From the NCBI RefSeq assembly GCF_000341225.1, contig NZ_ANAC01000001.1:294004-358003 (forward strand): a stretch of DNA of 64,000 nucleotides. Reading direction: 5' to 3'. Positions 51,847 through 59,884 of this stretch are shown piece by piece. The stretch comes from Nocardiopsis alba DSM 43377. GTDB lineage: Bacteria > Actinomycetota > Actinomycetes > Streptosporangiales > Streptosporangiaceae. Within the stretch, counting starts at the first letter, position 1. Each line of letters begins with the position of its first letter. The position numbers and the translations under genes were made by a program. The notes under the pieces are model-generated. The model was not told the DNA's origin, searched no databases, and saw nothing but the letters and a program-made list of their open reading frames with translations.

Positions 51847-52827
51847 GTGAGGGGCAGGGAGAGCACCGTACGACTGGGCGTTCTGGGGTGTGCCGACATC
51901 GCCTGGCGGCGGGTGCTCCCCGCCGCCGTCGACAACCCGCGTACGGAACTGGTGGCCATCGCCAGCCGTGACCCCGAGAAGGCGCGCAGGTTCGCGGAAC
52001 GGTTCGACTGCGACGCGGTGACCGGGTACGAGCGCCTTCTGGAGAGGGAGGACCTCGACGCGGTCTACATCCCCCTCCCGGTGGCCCTGCGCAGGGAGTG
52101 GGTGGCACGGGCGCTCACCCGCGATCTGCACGTCCTCTCGGAGAAGCCGTTGACGACCGACCACGCCGGCGCCGCCGAACTGGTCGACCTCGCCAAGAGC
52201 CGGGGGAGGGTCCTGCGGGAGAACTTCGGGTTCCTCCACCACTCCCAGCAGAGTCGGGTGGGGGAGATGCTGGACTCCGGCGCGATCGGTCGGGTCTGCT
52301 CCGTCGACAGCGAGTTCGGGGTGCCCCGGCGCCCCGACCACGACATTCGTTACGACCCGACTCTCGGCGGGGGAGCCCTGCTGGACGTGGGGGTCTACCC
52401 CTTGCGTCTCGCGCAGTACTTCCTGGGCACGGAACTCCGGGTACGGGGCGCCGTACTGCGCCACGACCCCGATCGTGGGGTGGACGTCGGCGGCTCGGTC
52501 CTGTTGGCGGACGCCCACGGGGCCTCCGCCCGGCTCGCCTTCGGTATCGGCGTCCAGTACCGGAACTCCTACGCGATCTGGGGTACCGGCGGGACCCTCT
52601 CGGTGGACCGCGCGTTCACGCCGCCCGCGGAGATGCGACCGGTGTTGCGGCTGCGCGAGGGACAGGGGGAGGAGACCATCGAGGTGGAGGCCGACCACCA
52701 GTTCGCCAACGTCCTCGGTGACTTCGCGACGGCGATCGAGTTCGGAGAGCGGCCGGGTGTGCCCGAGACGATCCTCGACCTGGCGCGGCTGTTGGACGGG
52801 GTGCGTCGGGCGGCGGGGAAGCCCTGA
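51847..52827 (+). CDS. NDP-hexose 3-ketoreductase (Gfo/Idh/MocA family)
   Basis: 326 residues. The Rossmann start STVRLGVLGCADIAWRRVLPA, the catalytic EKP motif at residues about 99-101 (LHVLSEKPLTTDHAG) and DPTLGGGALLDVGVYPLRLAQYFLG are typical of deoxysugar 3-ketoreductases such as UrdT/SpnN/OleW. In those pathways the enzyme reduces the 3-keto group left by a 2,3-dehydratase, giving 2,6-dideoxy intermediates. The 2,3-dehydratase is not in the window. GTG 51847 has GGAG about 10 bases upstream; GTG 51838 is a slightly longer alternative. Confidence 0.87.
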   Translation: MRGRESTVRLGVLGCADIAWRRVLPAAVDNPRTELVAIASRDPEKARRFAERFDCDAVTGYERLLEREDLDAVYIPLPVALRREWVARALTRDLHVLSEKPLTTDHAGAAELVDLAKSRGRVLRENFGFLHHSQQSRVGEMLDSGAIGRVCSVDSEFGVPRRPDHDIRYDPTLGGGALLDVGVYPLRLAQYFLGTELRVRGAVLRHDPDRGVDVGGSVLLADAHGASARLAFGIGVQYRNSYAIWGTGGTLSVDRAFTPPAEMRPVLRLREGQGEETIEVEADHQFANVLGDFATAIEFGERPGVPETILDLARLLDGVRRAAGKP

Positions 52828-52839
52828 CCGGCCCGGTCC

Positions 52840-54135
52840 TCACGTCGCGCGGTGCCGTAGGGCGAGCTCTTCGAACACGGGGACCATCTCGGCCGGGAGG
52901 GGACGGGTCCGTGTCTCCTCGGACAGCCGTCGGGCCTCCTCCTGGAAACCCGGCTCGTCCAGCAGCCTGATCAGGCCGCGTCGAACACTCGCGGCGGGCG
53001 ACTCGGGCGCGCTCACGATCCCGGCGCCCTGACCGGCGAGCAGTTCGGCCCGCAACAACGAGTCGAAGTGCATCCAGGGTCTGAGCGGCAGCTGGGGGAC
53101 GCCCTCATGGAGCGCGTTGCCGAAGACATTGAAACCGCCGGTGTGGATCACCGCCGAACACGTGGGCAGCAGTTCGTGGAGGGGGACGAAGTCCACGAGA
53201 ACGGCGTTGTCCGGAGCGTCGACCGAGCCCCGCCACGGGCCGGCCCCCGCGACCACGACCTCCACGGGGAGGTCGGCCAACACGTTCAGGATCTCCTGGA
53301 GCTCCTCGGGGGTGGCCGAGGGGAAGAGGGGCTGGCGCGCCGAGGTGGTGCTGAGCACGAGGCACACCCGTGGCCCGCGCGGCCTCTCCCGGAAGCGGCG
53401 GGGAAGGACGGCGCGTCCGCTGTAGGGGACATAGCGCATCCTCAGGGGGTCGGGTCCGCCCTGGAGCCGTGCCCAGTCCGGTAGCAGGTCGACGGTGAAG
53501 TGCCCCAGGGAGAGGGTCTCGGAGAAGGGGACCCCGTAGCGCGACGCCCACGTGCCCAGCCAGTGGCCCAGGGGATCGTCGTCCTCTTCCGGGACGTCCG
53601 AAGTTCCGAGGTTCCGTGCACCGTCGGCCCGGTGGACGTCCAGGAACCGGTTCCTCAGCCAGCCGTAGTAGTCCTGCCCGGGAAGGAAACGCGCGTGGGC
53701 CGCCCCCGCGGCCTCCGCCGCGATCGGCGCGGCGGGGAACATCGGGTCCCAGAGCACGAGGTCCGGTCGCCAGGAGCGGCAGAAGGCGGTGAGGTCGGTG
53801 ATCGTGGGGCCATGGATCACGTCCGCGGACTTGACCTGTCCCTCGACGAGTTTCAGGAGCAGCTCCCGGGTGTGCTCTCCCTCGATGTACTCACGTTTGA
53901 TGACGAAGCGGTCCCGCCCGGCGGTGCCCGAGGCCTCCTTGCGTCGCATCAACTCCCACCCCCGATAGGGCTCGCCCACGGGGACGAAGGGCAGACCCGC
54001 CGCCGCGGCGTGGGGGGCGGACTCCGGATGGCCCGCCACGTGGACCGTGTGTCCCGCGGAGCGCAGCGCCCAGGCCGTCGGCACCATGAAGAGCAGGTGG
54101 GATTGGAGCGGAAAGTTCGCGAAGAGCACGCGCAT
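52840..54135 (-). CDS. GT-B glycosyltransferase, divergent fourth member
   Basis: 431 residues, same family as the others but clearly more distant: MRVLFANFPLQSHLLFMVPTAWALRSAGHTVHVAGHPE at the start, DPLGHWLGTWASRYGVPF in the middle, and CSAVIHTGGFNVFGNALHEGVPQLPL in place of the usual HGG region (HTGG). It is not part of the recent duplication. ATG 54135. It lies 12 bases from the convergent 3-ketoreductase gene, so it is read on the opposite strand within the cluster. It probably adds another deoxysugar. Confidence 0.87.
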   Translation of the reverse strand: MRVLFANFPLQSHLLFMVPTAWALRSAGHTVHVAGHPESAPHAAAAGLPFVPVGEPYRGWELMRRKEASGTAGRDRFVIKREYIEGEHTRELLLKLVEGQVKSADVIHGPTITDLTAFCRSWRPDLVLWDPMFPAAPIAAEAAGAAHARFLPGQDYYGWLRNRFLDVHRADGARNLGTSDVPEEDDDPLGHWLGTWASRYGVPFSETLSLGHFTVDLLPDWARLQGGPDPLRMRYVPYSGRAVLPRRFRERPRGPRVCLVLSTTSARQPLFPSATPEELQEILNVLADLPVEVVVAGAGPWRGSVDAPDNAVLVDFVPLHELLPTCSAVIHTGGFNVFGNALHEGVPQLPLRPWMHFDSLLRAELLAGQGAGIVSAPESPAASVRRGLIRLLDEPGFQEEARRLSEETRTRPLPAEMVPVFEELALRHRAT

Positions 54136-54255
54136 GTCGTTCCCCGGGGTCGGTGGTCGTTCATAGGGCCGGTCGTCCGAGACGGTGGACGGTGCCCGGT
54201 TCGGGCATTCGGCTGTAACGCCGGCGGGACAACGGTCGGCCCCCCGGCGACGTGC

Positions 54256-55257
54256 TCACCCCGTGAGCATCGCGTCGGCCACCAGCCGCAGCGCGACCTC
54301 CCGGGCCCGGGCGCTTCCCGTGTGGAACTCGATCATGAGCTCGTCGGCGCCCGCGTGTTCCGCGAACCACCTCAGGTAGCGGGCGGTCTCCTCCGCGGCA
54401 CCGATGGCGGAGTAGGTGTAGCGCTGAAGGAACCGTCGCCCGAGCGGTGAATCGAAGGCCGCGCGGGTCTCCTCGGCGTTCGAACGACCCGACGACAGGG
54501 CCGGGGAGAGACGTCGCCGGGCGGCCCATACCTCCTCCTGCGCCTGAGCCCCGGTCTCCGCGGCGGTGACGTTGACACCGGCGATGAACCACGGCTCGGC
54601 GCACTGCGGGGAGGGACGGAACTCGGAGCGGTAGACGCGCGAAGCCTCCTCCAACGGGTCGGGCGTGAAGTGCGAGGCGAAACAGAAGGGCAGGCCCGAG
54701 GAGGCGGCCGTCCGGGCCGCGGCGACCGATGAACCCAGCAGGTACAGGGGGACGCGGGTGCCCGTACCGGGGAAGGCCCGTACGGACTCCTCCCCGTGGT
54801 CGTCCGGGGAGTCCCACAGATGGCCCCGCAGTTCGGCGAGGTCCTCCTCGTAGGAGTCGGTGCGGTCGGTGCTTCTGCGCAGTGCGCGGGAGGTGTGCGC
54901 GGGCCCGCCTACCCCGCGCCCCACCCCCAGATCGATCCGGTCCGGGTGCAGCGTCGCGAGGGTGCCGAAGTGCTCGGCGACCACGAGGGGGGAGTGGTTC
55001 GGCAGCATCACGCCTCCGGCGCCCAACCTGATGCGATCGGTCCGGCAGGCCGCGTGGGCGATGAGGACGCTGGTCGCGGAACCCGCGTAACAGCCCTGAT
55101 TGTGGTGTTCGGTGTACCAGAGCCTGTGGTAGCCGAGCCTCTCGGCGTCGCGGGCCAGCTCGATCCCCGATTCGACCGACTCCGCGAGGGTCGCGCCGGC
55201 GAAGATCGGGAGGGGGTCCACCAGGGACAGGGGGACGGGCAAGGCGGTCTCCTTCAT
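54256..55257 (-). CDS. Luciferase-like flavin-dependent monooxygenase (LLM class)
   Basis: 333 residues: LSLVDPLPIFAGATLAESVESGIELARDAERLGYHRLWYTEHHNQGCYAGSATSVLIAHAA is the bacterial-luciferase-like barrel start with the flavin-binding EHH, followed by IRLGAGGVMLPNHSPLVVAEHFGTLATLHPDRIDLGVGRG and VPLYLLGSS. The MsnO8-like group uses reduced FMN from a separate reductase to oxygenate or oxidise natural products or coenzymes. In this cluster it could tailor the product; substrate unknown. Confidence 0.88.
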   Translation of the reverse strand: MKETALPVPLSLVDPLPIFAGATLAESVESGIELARDAERLGYHRLWYTEHHNQGCYAGSATSVLIAHAACRTDRIRLGAGGVMLPNHSPLVVAEHFGTLATLHPDRIDLGVGRGVGGPAHTSRALRRSTDRTDSYEEDLAELRGHLWDSPDDHGEESVRAFPGTGTRVPLYLLGSSVAAARTAASSGLPFCFASHFTPDPLEEASRVYRSEFRPSPQCAEPWFIAGVNVTAAETGAQAQEEVWAARRRLSPALSSGRSNAEETRAAFDSPLGRRFLQRYTYSAIGAAEETARYLRWFAEHAGADELMIEFHTGSARAREVALRLVADAMLTG

Positions 55258-55388
55258 CGGTGCTGCGGTCCGCTCCGCACGGGGATGGTTATCGTAGGTC
55301 CGCCCGCGCGCCGCTCCCTCCGGCCGTCGGCCTCGGGTCGGTGGCCACCACGGTGAGGGCGCCCCCGCGTCCAGGAGAGGACCGACCG

Positions 55389-56930
55389 ATGACCAGTCCC
55401 CCCGATGGTGAAGTGCGAGCGGACGCGTCGGGAGGGGGCCGAAGCGTCGGAACGGTGGTCCCCAGGACCGGATCCACTCCTATCCCCATGGGGTTCGGCA
55501 TCGTGCCGGCCGACGGGACGATGGTCCGCCCCGGTGGCCGGGCCGTCGTCGGTGGTGACCCCCCGGGCGTCCTCCACCTCTCCTCCGATGAGGCCGAGGC
55601 CCTGGCCGGACTCTGGGACCGGCGGGTGGAGACCGTCGAACAGGGCCTCGTGGCCCGTCGCCTGATCAACGCCGGCTGCGCCCATCCCCGGCCCCCCGCG
55701 CCCCCCGAGCGGTCGCGGACCGCCGTGGTCATCCCGGTCTTCGGCCGTGTCGACGACCTGGATCGGCTCCTTCGTGCGCTCGGCGATCCCGGGAACGTCG
55801 GGACGATCGACGAGGTGGTCGTGGTCGACGACGTCTCCCCGGACCCCGAGGCCGTCGCCGCGATCGCCGCCCGCCATGGTGCGACGCTGGTCGTCCGGTC
55901 CGAGAACGGGGGGCCCGCCGCCTCCCGTAACTCCGGGTTCGCGGCGTGCGCCGGGAAGGTCGACTTCGTGGCCTTCGTCGACACCGACTGTGTGCCCGGA
56001 CCGGGGTGGCTGCCACCTCTGCTCGCCCACTTCGCCGACCCCGAGGTCGGCGCGGTCGCTCCGCGGATCCTGCCCGTGGCGACCGGGGATCCGCTGCTCG
56101 CCGCGTACTCGGTCTCCCGTTTCCCTATGGACATGGGGGAGACGGAGGCCCTGGTGAGGACGGGTACGCGTATCGGTGTCCTGCCCACCTGCACGATGGT
56201 CGTGCGGTGCTCGGCCGTGGACGGGGTTCCCTTCGACGGGGGCCTGCGTTGCGGCGAGGACGTGGACGCCGTGTGGCGTCTGGTCGACGCGGGCTGGAGC
56301 GTGCGCTACGCCCCCGACGTCCGGGTGAGCCACACCGAACCGGTGTCGTGGCGCACCTACATGTCGCGCAGGTTCCATTACGGGAGGGCCTCCGGACCGC
56401 TCGCGGTGCGGCATCCGGACCGGATCTCCGCCGTCATGCTGAGGCCGGGCCCCACGGCCGCCGCCTTGGCCCTGACGGCCCTTTCCCCCGTGGCGGCCGG
56501 AGCGGTGCTGGGCGCCGCGGTGCTGGGGCTGTCGGATCGACTGCGTCGCGAGGGCGTGCCCGAGTCCGTCGCGGAGGTGGTGACCGCGAAACCGGTCGGC
56601 GCGGCCATGATCGGCATGGGGCGCGCCCTGATCCGTCTGGGGTTCCCGGTCCTGCCCCTGGTGCTGGTCCGGCGTGCCGGTCGGGGACGGAGGATCGCCG
56701 TTCTGGGGGCCCTGGCCGTCGCTCCGGCGCTACGTGACTGGCTGGCCCTCCGACCCCCCGTCGACCCGGTGCGTTGGACATTGGTGGGTCTGGCCGACGA
56801 CCTGATCCATGGAGCCGGGATGTGGTCCGGTGCGATCCGCGAGCGGACCGCCGCGCCGCTCCTGCCGCGTCTGTCGGGGCAGAGGTCCGGTGACGGTGTC
56901 CTGATCCGGAGCGGGCGCTCACGCAAGTGA
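55389..56930 (+). CDS. Family 2 glycosyltransferase resembling mycofactocin MftF
   Basis: 513 residues. The N-terminal region (PMGFGIVPADGTMVRPGGRAVVGG, then GVLHLSSDEAEALAGL and LINAGCAHPRPP) matches the MftF N-terminal layout, followed by the GT2 catalytic core: TAVVIPVFGRVDDLDRLLRAL, EVVVVDDVSPDPE, NGGPAASRNSGFAACAG, VAFVDTDCVPGPGWL (DxD) and LRCGEDVDAVWRLVDAGW (ED). C-terminal hydrophobic segments suggest membrane association. MftF oligoglycosylates the RiPP cofactor mycofactocin; no other mycofactocin gene is present. ATG 55389 follows AGGAGAGG. Confidence 0.85.
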   Translation: MTSPPDGEVRADASGGGRSVGTVVPRTGSTPIPMGFGIVPADGTMVRPGGRAVVGGDPPGVLHLSSDEAEALAGLWDRRVETVEQGLVARRLINAGCAHPRPPAPPERSRTAVVIPVFGRVDDLDRLLRALGDPGNVGTIDEVVVVDDVSPDPEAVAAIAARHGATLVVRSENGGPAASRNSGFAACAGKVDFVAFVDTDCVPGPGWLPPLLAHFADPEVGAVAPRILPVATGDPLLAAYSVSRFPMDMGETEALVRTGTRIGVLPTCTMVVRCSAVDGVPFDGGLRCGEDVDAVWRLVDAGWSVRYAPDVRVSHTEPVSWRTYMSRRFHYGRASGPLAVRHPDRISAVMLRPGPTAAALALTALSPVAAGAVLGAAVLGLSDRLRREGVPESVAEVVTAKPVGAAMIGMGRALIRLGFPVLPLVLVRRAGRGRRIAVLGALAVAPALRDWLALRPPVDPVRWTLVGLADDLIHGAGMWSGAIRERTAAPLLPRLSGQRSGDGVLIRSGRSRK

Positions 56931-56932
56931 GA

Positions 56933-56976
56933 AGGCCCCGGAGGTGGCGACGCGATGTCGGTCATCTCCGGGGCCT
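56933..56976. terminator. Bidirectional terminator between the MftF-like gene and precursor genes
   Basis: AGGCCCCGGAG at 56933-56943 pairs perfectly with CTCCGGGGCCT at 56966-56976 (11 bp, 22-base loop), between the MftF-like gene and the last of the precursor genes, which converge here. Confidence 0.7.
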
Positions 56977-57053
56977 CGGCCGTGGGCGCCGGTTCCAAGG
57001 GGCGTCGACCTTGTCACGCACCCTGGGGTCGGCGGCCTGGACGGCCCTCGGTC

Positions 57054-57173
57054 CTACAGGGTCTGCGCGACGCTGCAACTACCGATGCTGTAACCGCTGC
57101 ACATGAGCGGGGTCTCTTCCGAGGCGAGTTCGAGGTCCAATTCCTGGAGCGCGAGGATGTCATTGAGAGTCAA
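57054..57173 (-). CDS. Class III lanthipeptide-like precursor peptide, third in tandem
   Basis: A 39-codon gene, TTG start at 57173, stop at 57054, preceded by a near-perfect ribosome-binding site AGGAGGTGAT 7-8 bases upstream. The leader reads NDILALQELDLELASEETPL, matching the ILxLQxLE leader motif bound by class III/IV lanthionine synthetases. The core from residue 24 is MCSGYSIGSCSVAQTL, with Ser26-x-x-Ser29-x-x-x-Cys33, the pattern that yields labionin in class III products (compare SSLSITTC in SapB-type and SGLSVTGC in catenulipeptin precursors). It differs from its siblings mainly at residues 28 and 32. No modification enzyme is in the window. Confidence 0.8.
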   Translation of the reverse strand: MTLNDILALQELDLELASEETPLMCSGYSIGSCSVAQTL

Positions 57174-57220
57174 GGCGATATCACCTCCTGTGTAGGCGGG
57201 TTCGGAAATTCCTGTGTGTC

Positions 57221-57340
57221 CTACAGGGTCTGGGCGACGCTACAGGTACCGATGCTCAGGCCGCTGCACATGAGCGGGGTCTCTTCCGAGGCGAGTTCGA
57301 GCTCCAATTCCTGGAGCGCGAGGATGTCATTGAGATACAA
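57221..57340 (-). CDS. Class III lanthipeptide-like precursor peptide, second in tandem
   Basis: A 39-codon gene, TTG start at 57340, stop at 57221; AAAGGAA lies about 8 bases upstream. Its leader (YLNDILALQELELELAS) and residues 18-24 are the same as in its siblings. The core is MCSGLSIGTCSVAQTL, containing Ser26-x-x-Ser29-x-x-x-Cys33 plus an extra Cys25 and Thr/Ser at 32, 34 and 38 that could be dehydrated. The gene lies 78 bases downstream of the first copy and 47 upstream of the third, in one transcriptional direction. Standard gene callers may miss it for its length and TTG start. Confidence 0.8.
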   Translation of the reverse strand: MYLNDILALQELELELASEETPLMCSGLSIGTCSVAQTL

Positions 57341-57418
57341 GACGAAGTTCCTTTCAGTGATCACTTGACACGGGGTGAGGAAGATTCGCCCATGATCTTA
57401 CAGGTCGTGGGCTTGCGA

Positions 57419-57538
57419 CTAAAGAGTCTGGGCGACGCTACAGGTGCCGGCGCTGAGGCTGCTGCACATGAGCGGGGTCTCTTCCGAGGCGAGTTCGAGC
57501 TCCAATTCCTGGAGCGCGAGGATGTCGTTCATGGGCAT
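57419..57538 (-). CDS. Class III lanthipeptide-like precursor peptide, first in tandem
   Basis: A 39-codon gene, ATG start at 57538 (AGGAG 10 bases upstream), stop at 57419; a second ATG at 57532 is too far from the ribosome-binding site. Leader PMNDILALQELELELAS, core MCSSLSAGTCSVAQTL with Ser26-x-x-Ser29-x-x-x-Cys33. It is the promoter-proximal member of the tandem set and lies about 270 bases after the 3-dehydratase gene on the same strand. The product would be a small ring peptide; two cysteines and up to six Ser/Thr allow one labionin or lanthionine plus possible further rings. The precise class awaits identification of the synthetase. Confidence 0.85.
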   Translation of the reverse strand: MPMNDILALQELELELASEETPLMCSSLSAGTCSVAQTL

Positions 57539-57805
57539 TGTTCTTCGGCTCCTAGAAGTGATGGGACGATTTCTGAAAGGCGAGCGATCGGACTTCTCCG
57601 ACGCCTGCCGGTACAGCTCGAGGCTCGTCCATTCGAGTGCCTCGGTGTAGAAATTAACCCAAGGCAATCTCGATGGAAACCCGGTTTTGAACACCGATTC
57701 GGGGATGGCTTGTTCGGGCAGGTCACAGCGGCCGGTATTCGGCCGGAACCCGGTTGCGGTGGGTCCGGGAGAGCGCGCGGCGCCCCCGCCGGACCCACCC
57801 GAGGG
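57539..57805 (-). promoter_or_regulatory. Leader region of the precursor genes
   Basis: A 267-base, relatively AT-rich stretch between the 3-dehydratase stop and the first precursor. On the minus strand TTTCCA (57679-57674) and TAATTT (57656-57651) are 17 bases apart and form a weak promoter candidate. Longer frames reading into the precursor from here have no ribosome-binding site. Confidence 0.35.
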
Positions 57806-59128
57806 TCAACGTGTCCCGCCCGCGTGCTTCTTGACGAACTCGATGATCGAGGAGGCCACGTAGTCGATCATCTCCTCGGTGAGGCCCGGGTAGACGCCGA
57901 CCCAGAAGGACCGGTCGGTGATGACGTCGCTGTTGGCCAGGGTGCCGGAGATCCGGTGGGGCCGATCGATGTAGGCCGGATGCCGGGTCAGGTTTCCGGC
58001 GAACAGCAGACGTGTGCCGATCTTGCGCGCTTCCAGGAAGGACACGAGCGCGGCGCGGTCGAAGGGGGCGTCGGGATCCACGGTCAGCACGAAACCGAAC
58101 CAGCTGGGCTCACTGCGTTCGGTCGCCTCGGGCAGGCGGAGCCACGGAACGTCCTCCAACGCCTCGCGCAGCCGGCTCCAATTGCGGCGTCGGGCCGCCA
58201 CGAACTCGTCGAGCCTGGTGAGCTGGCTGAGTCCGAGCGCCGCCTGGAGGTCGGTGTTCTTGAGGTTGTAGCCCACGTGGGAGTACGTGTACTTGTGGTC
58301 GTAGCCTGCGGGAAGGTTCCCCATCTGGAAGCCGAACCGGCGGAAGCAGGCGTCGCTCTGCCCCGGATCGCACCAGCAGTCGCGCCCCCAGTCGCGCATC
58401 GATTCGACGATCCTGGCCAGGGGGAGGTTCGAGGTGAGCACGCACCCGCCTTCTCCCATGGTGAGGTGGTGGGCCGGGTAGAAGCTCACGGTGGACACGT
58501 CCCCGAAGGTGCCCGTGAGCCGACCGTCGTAGGTGGACCCGACCGCGTCGCAGTTGTCCTCGATGAAGAAGAGCCCGCGATCCTCGGCGAGCTGCTGGAT
58601 CTCGGTGGACTCCAGGGGGTTGCCCAGTGAGTGGGCCAGCATGATGGCCCGGGTCCGGGGGCCGATCGCCTGGGCGATCTGATCCACGGTGGTGTTGTAG
58701 GTGCCGATCTCGACGTCCACGAACACGGGGACGAGCCCGTTCTGGAGGACCGGGTTCACCGTGGTCGGGAAGCTCGCCGCGGCCGTGATCACCTCGTCGC
58801 CGGGGAGCAGCCGCTCGTCCCCCAACAGGTGGGAGGTGAAGGCGGAGAGCGCGAGCAGGTTCGCGGACGATCCGGAGTTGGTCAGGTGCGCCTTGCGCAG
58901 ACCCAGATAGCGCGCGAACGCCGACTCGAAACGTCTCGAGTGCGGTCCGGCGGCGATCCTCATGTCCAGGGCGGCCTCGACCAGGGCCGCCCTGTCGTCC
59001 TCGGTGAGTACGGCGCCGGAGGTCCAGATCTCGGTCTCGCCCGGCACGAACCCGGTGTCCCGGTCCATCTCGCGGTGATAGGCGCGGACACTTTCGAGGA
59101 TCTGTGCTGGTCGTTCGCTGGTCTCCAT
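57806..59128 (-). CDS. NDP-4-keto-6-deoxyhexose 3-dehydratase (PLP and [2Fe-2S], E1/SpnQ/RfbH type)
   Basis: 440 residues of the DegT/DnrJ/EryC1 fold. Two features show it is a C-3 dehydratase rather than an aminotransferase: the SFYPAHHLTMGEGG block has His220/221 where aminotransferases carry the PLP lysine, and four cysteines, Cys193, Cys251, Cys253 and Cys261, match exactly the C-X57-C-X-C-X7-C iron-sulfur pattern of E1. It removes the 3-OH of an NDP-4-keto sugar, as in rhodinose, forosamine or ascarylose synthesis, and needs an electron donor not encoded here. It follows the epimerase gene on the same strand. Confidence 0.92.
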   Translation of the reverse strand: METSERPAQILESVRAYHREMDRDTGFVPGETEIWTSGAVLTEDDRAALVEAALDMRIAAGPHSRRFESAFARYLGLRKAHLTNSGSSANLLALSAFTSHLLGDERLLPGDEVITAAASFPTTVNPVLQNGLVPVFVDVEIGTYNTTVDQIAQAIGPRTRAIMLAHSLGNPLESTEIQQLAEDRGLFFIEDNCDAVGSTYDGRLTGTFGDVSTVSFYPAHHLTMGEGGCVLTSNLPLARIVESMRDWGRDCWCDPGQSDACFRRFGFQMGNLPAGYDHKYTYSHVGYNLKNTDLQAALGLSQLTRLDEFVAARRRNWSRLREALEDVPWLRLPEATERSEPSWFGFVLTVDPDAPFDRAALVSFLEARKIGTRLLFAGNLTRHPAYIDRPHRISGTLANSDVITDRSFWVGVYPGLTEEMIDYVASSIIEFVKKHAGGTR

Positions 59129-59232
59129 CCGACTCCTCCTGAGTGGGGGCGGTCTCGGTGGGCTTCGAGACGGCGGGGCACGGCGGTGTTCACGTCACGG
59201 GGCGTCCGGCGGGACGTCCGCCGCGGGTGGTC

Positions 59233-59814
59233 TCAACGGGTCTCTTCCCACAAGGGCAGGAGTCCCGCGGCGGCGGCCTCCGCGACCCCGTTCGCCCGAG
59301 CGTCCTTCTCCGACATCAGGGGCCGTTCGGTGAACCCCCAGGGGAGGGCGAGCTCGGGGTCCAGGGGATCGACGTCGACCTGTGTGCCCTGCACATGGGC
59401 GGTGGACAGCACGTAACAGATACAGGTGTCGTCGGCCAGGGAGAGGAACCCGTGGCCCACCCCCGGAGGTACGTAGACCGAGCGTCCCGAGGCCTCGTCC
59501 AGCGAGGTGACGTGGTGCTCGCCGAAGGTCGGTGAGCCGATGCGCAGGTCCACCACGATGTCGCGTACGGCGCCGCGTACACACGTCACCAACTTCGCCT
59601 GTCCCGGGGGCACGGTCACCGAGTGGACGCCCCGCAGAGTGTTGCGGCGGGAGACGGAGTAGTTGATCTGGTGCGGTCGGAAGGGAGCCTCCCCCGCCGC
59701 CTCGACGTCCTCCGTCCGGATGCCCTCGTAGAAGACACCACGCTCGTCGGGTATGCGGGCCGGATCGAAGATGAGCACACCTGGGATGGCGGTCCGCGAG
59801 ATGTCGGCTGCCAC
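59233..59814 (-). CDS. NDP-4-keto-hexose 3,5-epimerase (RmlC family)
   Basis: 193 residues of the cupin RmlC family: GVLIFDPARIPDERGVFYEG, INYSVSRRNTLRGVHSV with catalytic His64, AVRDIVVDLRIGSPTFGEHH, SVYVPPGVGHGFLSL and DTCICYVLSTAH with the catalytic Tyr134. Six residues later, where RmlC usually has a second active-site tyrosine, this protein has His140, which may alter how many centres it epimerises. It would convert the D-configured intermediate to L. GTG 59814 is preceded by AAAGGAG. Confidence 0.9.
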   Translation of the reverse strand: MAADISRTAIPGVLIFDPARIPDERGVFYEGIRTEDVEAAGEAPFRPHQINYSVSRRNTLRGVHSVTVPPGQAKLVTCVRGAVRDIVVDLRIGSPTFGEHHVTSLDEASGRSVYVPPGVGHGFLSLADDTCICYVLSTAHVQGTQVDVDPLDPELALPWGFTERPLMSEKDARANGVAEAAAAGLLPLWEETR

Positions 59815-59884
59815 GCTTCTCCTTTCACCCGGGTGCGGTGGTCCGCCGGAGCGGGTTCCATGGACCGAAGACCGCAGAACGCTA

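Noticed and set aside
55389..56930. A mycofactocin biosynthesis cluster
   Set aside because: Only an MftF-like enzyme is present; there is no MftA-like peptide, MftB chaperone or MftC radical SAM enzyme.
57806..59128. Sugar aminotransferase annotation for the DegT-fold protein
   Set aside because: The PLP lysine is replaced by His and the four [2Fe-2S] cysteines have exact E1 spacing, so it is a 3-dehydratase.
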